Shown: piece by piece, positions 26,001 to 36,674 of the stretch
Layout of the letters: each line of letters opens with the position of its first letter
How positions within the stretch are numbered: the first letter of the stretch is position 1
From: Rotaria macrura
Taxonomy: Eukaryota; Rotifera; Eurotatoria; Philodinida; Philodinidae
Length of the DNA: 64,000 bases
Assembly: GCA_900239685.1 (NCBI GenBank)
Contig: OENT01000249.1
Location: 62,001 to 126,000, forward strand
Direction: 5' to 3'
The notes under the pieces: model-generated
Told to the model about the DNA's origin: nothing
The model's database searches: none
Seen by the model: only the letters and a program-made list of their open reading frames with translations
Position numbers and translations under genes: made by a program

Positions 26001-26365
26001 AAAGAAAGTTCGACATAAAAACAGTTTTTGTACTACTCTGATTATGCTTTATTTAACATTTAAAAACATTGGATACATACTTCCCATTGCGTTCCGTGCC
26101 CAGCAAAATAAAACAAAACCATATCTCCTTCTTGAATTGAATGTTTAAATTCAACTAAAGTGAGTTCCATTTGTTTACATGTCAAATCTAATCTAGGTCC
26201 ATTAGTAATAAATCCAATACTTTCCAACTTCGAAGATATGTCACATGCGTCGTTTATTGTATTTTTCAATATTTTCCCGCTTTCATAAGCGCCAATACCA
26301 ATTACAAGTGCTAATTTACGACGTGGTTTTTTAAGCGCATTAGCTATTGCCCGAGTCGCCATCAT
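23066..26365 (-). CDS. Caspase-like peptidase fused to AIG1/GIMAP-type GTPase (one frameshift)
   Basis: Exons 26365-26081, 25421-24935, 24211-24132 and 24080-23066 join in phase; allowing for one frameshift they give 621 residues. Residues 15-250 are a peptidase C14 (caspase/metacaspase-like) domain: KLALVIGIGAYE, catalytic His90 in FYFAGHGTQ, catalytic Cys142 in IFLLDCCREYY, then SLIAFACAPG and NGLFTKHLLQHI. A Ser/Pro-rich linker of ~45 residues follows (exon 3 and start of exon 4). The second half is an AIG1 GTPase: P-loop GRARSGKST (~334-342), switch IIDTPGLF (~382-389), a G4-like ITHCESKN, then GIFFSGTLSRDDYN and a helical tail with EARHALAQQQARIIEEL. At 23462-23468 a run of seven T (minus strand) shifts the frame after EIAPFF; six T would restore EIAPFFRLGIFFSG. 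Family knowledge: GIMAP-type GTPases and caspases both act in immunity and cell death. Inference: a GTP-controlled death or defence protease. The frameshift may be an assembly error or a real lesion. Confidence 0.8.
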
Positions 26366-28699
26366 AAAATATCCTCAATCTTAGAAGAAATAGCTTTAGT
26401 ATACAGTAACAGATCTTCAGATACGAAATCTCGCGTAAGTTTGTACGCCTTCAATATTTTTTAAAAAGTGACAAAATGTATCACTCAGTCTATTACTTTG
26501 CTCCTTTCAATTAATAAAAAGACATAGATGTCTGGGTGTGTTAGCAAGAAAGGACGGTCATCCTACAATTTGTTCTCGTACATTGTCAAATCGATGTATG
26601 ACAAGAAAATGTTCGCCAGTACCATTATGTATGCCGATGTGAGTCAAAGACTTTCTTTCCCTCTTCAGTTACTCTTGATTGATTCTGAAGTGTCGTCTCC
26701 TTCACGTAAGGAATAGCTTTTCTGCTAGAAATCTTGTCGTCTTCAGCGGCAGTCATACTTTGACAGCCTTTTAATTGTATTTTCAGACCGTTCTCTCATA
26801 ACTCGATTATAGTCGCTGGAATAATAGAAGATTCTTAATACAATCAGCTTCAAAGAAAGCAAACTAATCAGGTACAGTGAAGATATTCTCATTAAATAGA
26901 AGCTCATGAAATCATCAGAGTTGCCTTTGATGACTGCAAGAAAGTAAATTTACAAGGCTGCTTATTGAAAAGCATTCATCAGTCGATAGGATGAGCCAAA
27001 ATTTCGTTCATACTCAGTGGCACCTTCTCTACTAAAACTATGTCTGATCAGCATTCTGATCATATATTAGCTTGATTTCTGAAGTTTAAAATGTTCCTTC
27101 CAGCTTTAGTAATTATCTTCAAAGTTATTCAAAAAAAAATAATCAAAACCATCTATACCAACTAATTTTAGTGATGAAGCTTTTCAGTTTTGCTAAGCAT
27201 GACGCATATGATAACAATCTTCTGTTTGTCAAATGATTCATTCACTGTGCATGCATTCTAATAAAATTTATACTCGTTTCTGCTTTCCTTTTTCTTCTTA
27301 CTTTGCTTTTATTTTGAAGTTGTTATCAGCTATGCACTCTCGTAGAGAGGACTAAGATAAGCAACAGTAATGTATTCAAGGTGAAGAACAAAAGTTGATT
27401 GATCATAAACAGAACAAATAAAATTTTTACCCAGAAACTCAATCCAAAGGAACTATATATATATCCCTCTATGTGTTTCTGCATGATGTATAATAGTTGG
27501 TATCCTTCAATAGAAGAAGTAACTAATAACCATAAAACTTCACTTTGTAACTTGGAGAAGATTTGAATAAACAGTGACAGTGCGACATGTTGTTTTTCTA
27601 GAATTGATTTTGCTTATTTATCCCATTCTGAAATATATGGTTTCAATGAAAATCTCACTACTTTTCTATAAATTAATGAAAAATTTCCTAATATTCGAAT
27701 TGAATTCGTATTTTAGAAAAATCACACACATTACGCAAACTTTTCAATAAAAATAGAAAGAGAGCGCAAAAATATTTTCCTTTCTTTCTATCTAAATTTC
27801 AGCTTCAAGACAATTTCTTACGCAACAAAAAGAATATTTATTGGAAAAATGAGATTTATTTTGCGACGTTATACCCTGAAGAGGCTAGCCAGTTTTTCAG
27901 GATACTTCAACATGAGAGTCGAATGTGTCTGGGTAGGTATCGGCATGAGTAAAGATAAACACACAGTAATACTTATATCATCTCTGTTTTCGTTTTATAT
28001 GCATAAATTTTATATTGAATTGAGATGTTGTTCTTCCTCGGTTAAAAGTATTCGTTTTTGAATCAGTCTTCAACTTTATTTATCTTTTTTTTACTGTAGA
28101 TGACTATTCACATATTTTTATATTACTGTTTGCGTGAATAGATATCCCTAGTTGACGCTAAACGTTTCCTTCATATACTTTTGTTTCTTTGATTCTCTTT
28201 CTTATATTGCGTAATTTGCCGAGTATGACCAAGTTTAGATTGATCTCCCATTATTGCGTAGTTCAGTTTCTCTCATCTTGATTTTTGTTGTTTTTGCCTT
28301 CATTTATTAAGATTTTACTCTACTATTATTATTATTATATTTGTTATTTACTATGTGTGTTTTTATTAATTGAAAGAAAACACAATCCAACGTGTTCCTT
28401 ACTGTAATATTACTTATAAAAAATAGGGTAAGTTATTTCTTTTCTACGTAAATTCTCATTCAATGAAGACACTGTCCCCATTTTAGATGTAAATGATCTG
28501 CATAATATTAAACTAAATACAACAACATTTGAGCGTTTCACAATTACAAATGATGATATTGGCATTTTCTAATGTTTTATTTTCTAGATAACCATTTTAT
28601 GACTTCTTGATAGTTATTCGAATGTCTTTCGCCGATTCAGTTTGACTGGAAAAGAATTAGTTCATCAGAGTTAATATCCATGGATTTTTTTAAAATTTC
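26366..28699. other. Intergenic, AT-rich
   Basis: Upstream flank of the caspase-GTPase gene and spacer up to the fold-back element. Frames at 26528-26716 and 27849-28061 have no motif. A short ATT/TAT-rich simple repeat occurs near 28322-28340. Confidence 0.5.
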
Positions 28700-29123
28700 T
28701 GATATCGTAATTAATCGTAATAACTGTAGATAACATATCTACAATGAATAACAATAGTCATAAGGTGATTGTCTCTTTCGAAACGAGGAAATCGTATTGA
28801 AACATGTGTATGTTTATATGTTTATTTCACCGACATGTAAAGGTATATCTTAAAATATTTCGAACAAAAATCCATGGCAATTAACTCTTATGATTCAATG
28901 TCGTTAAAAACAACGCCTATGGTGACATTCCAACTTACCGAAGATGAAAAAGATGTTTGTTCGAAATATTTTAAGATATACCTTTACGTGTCGATGCAAT
29001 AGACTTATACATATACATATGTTTCAATACGATTTCCTCGATTCGAAAGAAACAATCACCTTATGACTACTGTTATTCATTGTAGATATGTTATCTACAG
29101 TTAGTACGATTAATTACGATATT
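28700..29123. mobile_element. Fold-back element with ~165-bp inverted arms
   Basis: The left arm (about 28700-28867) starts gatatcgtaattaatcgta and includes taactgtagataacatatc and aaggtatatcttaaaatatt; the right arm (about 28957-29123) is its near-perfect reverse complement, ending tacgattaattacgatatt. A loop of about 90 bp separates them. No open frame; most likely a non-autonomous DNA transposon (MITE/fold-back). Target-site duplication is not obvious by eye. Confidence 0.8.
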
Positions 29124-29491
29124 AAGAATAAGTTCGTTCTGGTGGTGTGATTTTCATGGCTTTCTTGAATTTTAGATTATTTTTTGGACCGGTCAACGAT
29201 TCGAATTTCATTATTTGTATTAAAAAAACGAAAGTGAGTTTGACTGCATTTTTTCAAGAAAGTATTTAATGCATTATGCGAGAATGAAAATATAAGAAGA
29301 AAAATGATATAGCATATAGTTATAGAACAGTAAAGGATTTACCATTAAAATGTAAAGAAAGATACAACAATCCATGTAATGTCATTAGTTTTAGTGTTCT
29401 TGTACAACAGATGTCTTTGAAAAGAAAGCAATCAATTTTGTCGACTTCAAATCATCTTAGATATTTTACGTAGCCTTTGACTTTTTGTGTT

Positions 29492-29836
29492 CCCAGGTCG
29501 AACAAGCACGGCAGTAAACGACCGTATACGGAGGAATACGGCAAAATACATGGTCCAGTATTACGGTCGTATATCTCCGTGTCGTATACGGAGGGATACG
29601 ACGATATACGGAGAGTAAAACGATCGTTTACGGTCCTCGTATGCAAAATCCGTAAACGGTTTCCGTTTTCCACCGTATTTCTCCGTATACGATCGTATTT
29701 GCCCGTTTACGATACGGCGATATACGACCGTAATACTGGACCATGTAAAACGCTAAAATACGACCGTTTACGGTCGTGTGGGGAGCGTATACGGTCGTTT
29801 ACAGCCGTATACGAAGTCCGTAATCGTCGACCTGGG
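29492..29836. mobile_element. CGTATACGG-rich inverted-repeat element
   Basis: The 345-bp, GC-richer island begins cccaggtcga and ends tcgacctggg, so the ends are inverted repeats. Inside, short palindromic words such as cgtatacgg, ccgtttacgg and cgtatatcg recur many times in both orientations, and longer inverted segments (tccagtattacggtcgtata near 29549 and its complement near 29720-29743) form a second stem. Flanks carry ttgtg near 29485 and at 29837, a possible but offset target duplication. No credible protein. Either a non-autonomous transposon with an array of transposase sites, or a protein-binding array. Confidence 0.7.
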
Positions 29837-31664
29837 TTGTGCAAATAAAGACGTTTCTTTTCCCATCATAAAGAATTCAATGAGTTTCACCCACACTCTC
29901 AAGTCACTTGTATAGTACACCAAAAACGGCGTCACATGAGAGAAATCCATATTTTTAATGATCATTGGTACACACCCACAATTCATGCCTTCTCACCAAC
30001 AATCAAGGAGGATATTTTAAATTGCGAAGTTTATTTCCTTTAAAAGTTGATGTTTTCTTTCTGTTCCCGAGCATGATCCATAAGTGAAAGACTCTAATCG
30101 GTTCATTCAAGCAGAAAAATAAGTAATAAAATGGAATTTGAACTTCATTTTGTCTGGATATCATTTTTTTAAATGCAACGCTGTTCACTTTTATGAAGTA
30201 AGACAATTGTTCATGAGTATTTTGCCTAATAGTTGTCGCAAAACATAATGAAAGAATATGGTCAAATATGAAAATTTCACGGTACTGTGAAAAATCTGAT
30301 GATTGAAATCATTTTTGAGAATAAAAGATAAATTGATGAAAAATGTGCATTGATTTCAAATTCATTCCCAAAACTGTTTTGCCTTTCCAATTCATCAGTT
30401 CCTAGATCAAGATATTATTTTGAGTTAATCAATCTCCGTGATAGGAAAACTCATCGACTTCAGAGAAAAATTGATTGAAGGTGAAATAACCGCTCCAGAT
30501 GAAAAAATATAGAAAATTCATTGAGATGATTAGGCAACATAACCAATAATTAATATATAAAAATTGAAGTCTCAGGTGCACTGAATGAGTATATTTCTTC
30601 GTCTAGAAAATCTAATTTATGCTGCGCTAGTTTTAAAAAAGTAAAATATCTTGAAAACTTGCTCGCTATAGTGAATTATTTTTCAAGAGCCAGGATACTA
30701 ATTTATTGCAATGAAATAGAGTGATAAATCGAACATCTTTCCTCATTGAAAAGTATAATCTGTAGAATAAACTTCTGTTATTTATTCTATGTTTTGTAGA
30801 TAAATTTTCGTACGATTTAGCAAAATCTTGAACAAAATTCTTAGCTGTTACAACTAACAGAGAAGTCGAAGAAGATTCAAAGGTAAGAGAGTCTCTATAT
30901 TCACATAGAGCGTTGTAGAAAAAACATAAGAAATATCTACTTTGAGATGATTATGTTCAATATAACACAAATGGCAAAATGAGTTGCCGACACGCTTTTT
31001 TTAAATTCATTCAAAGACAATTGAGCTCGATATAAGCCCAAATGGACATGATTAGCAGTTTTATCGATGATGATTCCTAAATCTGGTTAAATAAAAAGAT
31101 ACATTATTTAACTACTTAGTGATTACTTTACTAGTAGTAGATAGTGTACTCATTCTCTTTAAAAAAAACATCAAGAGTATGATATAACGAATTGTAATTT
31201 TCATGCCCATTAAGGACAAGTTGACATGAGCTGCTGTGCTGATATTTTTGAACGTTTCTCTAAACAGGAAGTATCTCAAAGCGTCCCAATGAAAAACTAT
31301 GGATAGTTAAAACTGCTTGAAAATCATGTTGTTATATATTTTGCTAGGTGATAGGTGTTCGACTTCTTGCTTGAAAGGCGTTCAAAATGGTCAAAAGTGT
31401 TGGAATTTCGTGTTTTTACATGATGTAATAAGAAATGCGTTTAAACATTTTCCTGTTCTTTGAGTATGATGTGCTTAGATACTTAAATTTATCGAAATTT
31501 TAAAACGTGAACATTCAGACATTTTTGACCGCCTGAAATACATTGAAATAAAAAAACAGAAATCATAGCTGCAACGTGTTACTTGTGACTGGCTGAGTGA
31601 CACGTATTTTGACATCCTTGTTGACATGATATATAGCATTAAACATTCTTGCTTTCTGTTTCAG
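29837..31664. other. Intergenic
   Basis: No gene recognised. An upstream exon of the 31.7-kb gene may lie here but cannot be identified. The frame at 30003-30206 (minus) lacks motifs. Confidence 0.45.
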
Positions 31665-32138
31665 AATTCAAGCTTCTCATTGCCTGCTATATACTCTGAG
31701 ATTATTCAAAGGTTCCTCACAATCATGCCCAATGTCACAAAAATTTGTCTATATGGAAATGGATTAGTTATCCTGGGTTGGCATCATGTTTTTATTGTAC
31801 TCACAATAGATGATGGAACATTCCGTTTGTTAGAACTAACTAATAATAATAATAAATCATCGATTGGCAGCATATTTTCAACTCGATGTAGTAAAATTTC
31901 AATTCGTCATAAAAAAGCGAAAACATTACAAGCTGTACTAGAACAAAGGAGCAACACAACAGAACCCGCAAATCGGTGGCATTCATTTGATACAACAATG
32001 GATATACCATGGGCTGATATTAGAAAAATCATCAATAGTTATAATCATACAGCTTATGTTCCTCTTATTAAAGATTGTCGAACGTTTGCAAATGATATGC
32101 TTAAAGCTTGTGGTTCTCCCTTTCGTTGTAGCGATTGA
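31665..32138 (+). CDS. Possible permuted papain-like (LRAT/PPPDE-like) protein
   Basis: The frame is open from 31626, but an excellent acceptor (ttgctttctgtttcag) ends at 31664, so the coding exon probably starts at 31665; the ATG at 31725 (MPNVTKICLYG) is an alternative start giving 137 residues. Features: GWHHVFIVLTIDDGTFRLLEL, a His followed by strands, and near the C-terminus VPLIKDCRTFANDMLKACG. A His-then-Cys order with the Cys opening a helix (xCRxFAxxxL) resembles circularly permuted papain-like folds such as LRAT and PPPDE. These families include deubiquitinating or acyl-transfer enzymes. I infer the fold from this pattern alone. The true catalytic pair would be one of the two His in WHH and the Cys in KDCR. 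Confidence 0.45.
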   Translation, partial: NSSFSLPAIYSEIIQRFLTIMPNVTKICLYGNGLVILGWHHVFIVLTIDDGTFRLLELTNNNNKSSIGSIFSTRCSKISIRHKKAKTLQAVLEQRSNTTEPANRWHSFDTTMDIPWADIRKIINSYNHTAYVPLIKDCRTFANDMLKACGSPFRCSD

Positions 32139-34226
32139 CCAATACTCTATTTAATAGACATACATCTTCGTATAACATCTCTGTTGTTTAACTTATTTGG
32201 TTCTTCTATTTTCTCTTTCTTCCATGAGATATTATTGATACTCTATGTTAGTGTGTCATAACTAACCAAGTATTGATGTCATTTTTCTATTGCAATAAGT
32301 GTGTAATCTGAGTTGATTTTCTCGATTCGTTAACTTCGAGGATACAATTTTGTGTGAAGATAAAACTCAGACCTAAGCTTCCATCCAGATGCGCCTTTTT
32401 GTGATCTTCTAAATTCACAACTAAAACAATAAAAAAGAAATGTTTTATGGAACAAAACAAATCGCCCAGTGAAGGAACTATCAGTTCCATGTTACAACAT
32501 ATCTATTCTATAACGGCATTGTCTAAGAGTAAACAATTGCACAAGTATGATTCATATACAATAATGGTGAAGGATTGTTTGAACAACTGAAGTAAAATGC
32601 CACTAGAAGGTTTTTTTAGAATTTTATAAAATCTCTTAATCATATGAATTGCTGCATATAGAGATTTCTTGTTCTTTGGTACATCAATACTCGGAAAATT
32701 TAATAGAAACACAGTCTGTGATTTGTTAGATTCTTCTGCTCGATTGGAAACAACTAAGAGAGCATCCATTTGCTTGAAAGTACTAAAAAAATCGATAGAC
32801 AGTTAAACGCACTCAACTAGAACGTCTTAAGTATGATTGAATTTTACTGATAGTAATTTTTCTAAAGAGATAGCATACTCATGTTTACAAATATGAGAAA
32901 GATTGAAACCTTATCATCGCATAAAAAATCTTCATGTCATTGAACTGCTTAGACAAAAAATCAGCACTTACAAAACTTTCGGGGAATTCGCTAGATAACA
33001 ACAAGATTAAATTTAAATTAAGTTTTCGACAGCATGTCATTCATTAATATCTAATATTTCGATTTTTAGTCTTGAAAGATAGATTTACAATGAAGATTTG
33101 ATTCAACGGCTGGAATTCTTCAACTTATTCAATATACTCCTGCTTCATGTATGTCTACAGAACAGGAAGTTCAATAAGTAAACAGAAGAATCACTTTGAA
33201 AGAACAATATGTAAAGTAGTTTCGACACATTCACTATGAGAAGTATACCAATATGATTTAAGTGTATTGCATAGTAAGATTGTCTTGATGTAGATCTCAA
33301 AATTGTGTTATTAATTGAGTTAAATTATCATAATCGCTTTGCAAATATTTTAAATCGAAGATAATTGAGAAGAGCATCGATGGATATCATCGAATTCTTC
33401 AGTTAACAACATAGAAGTCGGAATCAAATTCTGCCTAGTTCGAAATATCGATTTGCTATATTCTCTTACACTCAACGCTGACATTTAAGACGTAAGTTTA
33501 GAAAAATCAAATATAAATAAGAAAATTTTATTGAATACAATGATACTATGCAAAGAGATAGGAATTTTTATACTTCATACTTTCTAATCTCCTGTGCACT
33601 TTAAAGAGTAATAGTGCATCTGATTAGTACTACTCATTCTCTTCTTTTAGTGAACTGTAGTTAGAAATAACGTATCAATGTTTCTGCTAACAGAAGATAC
33701 AAACAATCAGAAGTTTTCAATGTGTAGAGTTGCTTTTTTTTTAAGACTTGTTTTGCAGTAAACCATCCTGAAAAAACAGGCACTTAATGAAGATGAATCT
33801 TTTTAAAAATAAAATCATTATAAATATTATAAAGCATTGAATCATTTTACGAGAGTACATCATGCTACTGAGAATTATTCAACGATGAATAGAAATGATA
33901 CGAGTAGTTGCAAATTAAAGATGAGATTCAGTTTCAATAGAGTATTGTTATGCAACTAAAGCAGACAACATTTGATAAAACACATGTATGTATTCAATCG
34001 TAAGATGTTTTTTTTCTTCTTCTTTTGATTGATTGGATTCTTGTCTGTATACAATTGAATAGAAGAACAGCAACAAATGGTGCTCATTAAATCCAAATAA
34101 CATGCATGATTATATAAAAACGTTCGATCGTTCAATATAGTCAATTATCTAGATAAGAATGCAAAACAAAAAGAGAAAAAGACGAGATATAATACGAACA
34201 AATAAGAAATATTTACTATTTTAACA
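32139..34226. other. Intergenic
   Basis: No supported gene. Frames 32287-32490 and 32503-32769 on the minus strand lack family motifs and partners. From about here rightwards the DNA becomes more uniformly AT-rich and coding frames prefer A/T-ending codons. Confidence 0.45.
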
Positions 34227-34665
34227 ATGTGTATTCGCGATCGAAAAATGATTATCATCGTTGTCTTACTTCTATTTATTGGTAATATTCATACGGGTAT
34301 TATTCAAATATTTAATTCATCAAGTAAAATTAGTTCTCATAGGCTTATTCTATTGAAAAATAAATCAATAATAAAATTCTTTCTTATTTATATACATAGA
34401 TGTTAATGAAACGGATATCATTTCATCGATCGTTACATATAATAATGATAGTGGAACAACATTAAACGAAAGTCAATCATCAATTCAAATAATCGATAAA
34501 AATCAATTTGCTGAAACGGTTGTTGATCTTTTATTGGATCTTTTAGAAAAAGCAAATCTATCTCGTACTGTATCTATTATACATAATGATACTGAACTAA
34601 CTGAACTTGTCGAACAAGATGATGTTGATTTACAAACAACAACTGTTAAATTAATGAATCCGTAG
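34227..34665 (+). CDS. Small secreted protein, two exons
   Basis: Exons 34227-34281 and 34400-34665 join at GGTAAT...catag with phase kept (G|AT), giving 106 residues. MIIIVVLLLFIG after a short basic start is a clear signal peptide or anchor; the mature part is acidic, without Cys, with the motif FAETVVDLLLDLLEKANLSR (helix) and potential N-glycosylation sites (NET, NDS, NES, NLS, NDT). No family recognised. The intron of 118 nt and codon use fit the neighbours. It lies 1.1 kb upstream of another secreted-protein gene on the same strand. Confidence 0.6.
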
Positions 34666-35769
34666 AGAATTATATCAAAATTTACGAAAAAAAAATAATT
34701 CTTTTTTTTTTAGATTATCTCGTTTATAATAATTACATTAATTCTCATTTTACTAAAAACTAGTTCTATGTTTATTTTTAACATTGTTTTATTTCTTGTT
34801 CGCGTTAGATTTTTTTTCTTTTCTGTCCAACTTCTCTATACATTTAGTTTCATTTGTTGGACAGATTACATTCGAAAATATATTAAGTAATTTGCTTGTT
34901 GAATATTTCATGATATGTATATGTACGATGAAAGACTTGCGTAGATAAAATCTTGATTTATGGATAGAAAAAACAGGTTCATAGTATTTAGAATTTTAAT
35001 TATGAACAATATTGTGTGCAAACTTTAATAATATAGACTCGATCGTGTAATGACAGAATCGACAACAAATTTCATAGACATCAAATCAAAATACAATTCA
35101 TTTGATTTATGATTACTGTATCGTCTATATAGAAAAATATTTCCAAGTCAGATGAGTAATTTATCGAATCAGTAAATCGTGAGTGAGTGAAATCACTGAC
35201 TTATGATGGCAAGTCACAGATAAGCTGTGATTTCTAAAATAGATATCGATTATGATGAGGTTTCTATTCAATATACGAGCGTATATGCATCAATTCTTGT
35301 CTTATAATGATTGATTGATGAACGAATGTATCACTATCAAGTTTTCAATGGAAACTTGATATAAACATATTGTGATCACTGATATATTAATAGTAAACAA
35401 ATGGTTCTGGCTTTGTCTATGAAAGTTATCCTTCGAAGTTAAGAAGCATACAAGATTGTTGTATTTTCAAAGAAAAATCATTGTATGAATTTACCATTTC
35501 ATTCTAAATATGTCTATTATCATAAGAAAATCATTGCTATCTTTTGACTTGTTGTATTTCTTTTTTTTTGGAACCAGTATTTGTTGATTGTTATCAGAGA
35601 AAATCATTGTTCTATTCTATTGTTATTATTCGGTGTCGAAATTGATGATAATCGGCCGATATTAAGTATGAGAAAAAGTATCATCTGTCGTTTTTTTTTT
35701 CATCAAGCATAAACATACACGTTGTATTATACGTTGCATTATATGACTAGCACTCGTTATTTCAAAATA
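34666..35769. other. Intergenic, AT-rich
   Basis: Spacer between two secreted-protein genes on the same strand; it should contain the promoter of the 35770 gene. No frame with coding character was found. Confidence 0.5.
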
Positions 35770-36674
35770 ATGTTTCGAACTACAATCGTTTGCTTAATTG
35801 CTTTNTTCGCTTTGCAGGTAGTTTATACTAGTATATATCTTTCATAGTACTTCTAATATTATTTAACGTCTTAAGATATCTGCATTGCCTGAGTATATAG
35901 AAAATCTTGATCGTGATCTATCATCATTACCTGAAGAATATAAATATTTGGCTGATGAAATCAATGCAAAACGTGCCGTTGATGATGAACGAAAGTAATT
36001 ATTTATCATATGTTTGCCTTTGTGAAATACGATTTCTCTATTGATTAGTACGGATGCATATTGTTGCGCCAATTGGCAACACATTAACAATGATGAAGTA
36101 TTCACAAGAATCGAAACATCATTAGTACCAAAAACACATAAAGTTGTTGTTGGCTATGAAGATTGTCATGGAAATAAGAATCCAACACGTATGTTGATAT
36201 ACGCACATGGATGAAAATTCTAGGATTTGTTCTTCTACTTAAGGTCCACCAATTGCAATTCCAAGTACAACAAACAGACCAGGAGGTGGCTCAGGAGGTT
36301 TTCCTACACCTTCACCTGAAGATGTTTTAGGAACAGCCACTGGATGTATGTGGAAACCAATCGAACAGGTTGAAACTTAGTACGTAAATGTTTGCTCGAG
36401 TTGAAATTTTGATCTGGAAAGTTTATATTTGTTCTTAGTATGAGTACTGAATATACAGTTGTAACCTATCTCGTACCAAATTCACAAACAATTTGTGCAC
36501 CACAAGATTATAAATGCTGTCCAAATTTTGTTATGCTTAACAATAATTGCGTTGGTAAGCAATATATTGACTATTCTTGCATGAGTTAAAAATTTTTCTT
36601 TAGATCAATCCGTCGTTGCAAATCTTGAATTTCTCATGCAATTGGGTCTCATCGGTAGTATTGGCAAGAAATAA
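35770..36674 (+). CDS. Secreted cysteine-containing protein, six exons
   Basis: Exons 35770-35817, 35876-35994, 36049-36188, 36244-36379, 36439-36554 and 36604-36674 join in phase and give 209 residues; introns are 49-59 nt. The first exon is a signal peptide (MFRTTIVCLIA...FALQ), with one ambiguous base at 35805 inside it. The mature protein has an acidic helical start, then AYCCANWQHI, YEDCHG, a Gly/Pro/Thr-rich linker (TTNRPGGGSGGFPTPSP), then GCMWKPIEQ, TICAPQDYKCCPNF and NNCV. Eight Cys in the mature part suggest a disulphide-bonded extracellular protein. No known family recognised. AATAAA hexamers follow the stop within 40 nt. Confidence 0.72.

Noticed and set aside
29477..29848. 123-codon frame across the CGTATACGG island
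   Set aside because: Composition follows from the palindromic repeat and similar frames exist on the other strand.
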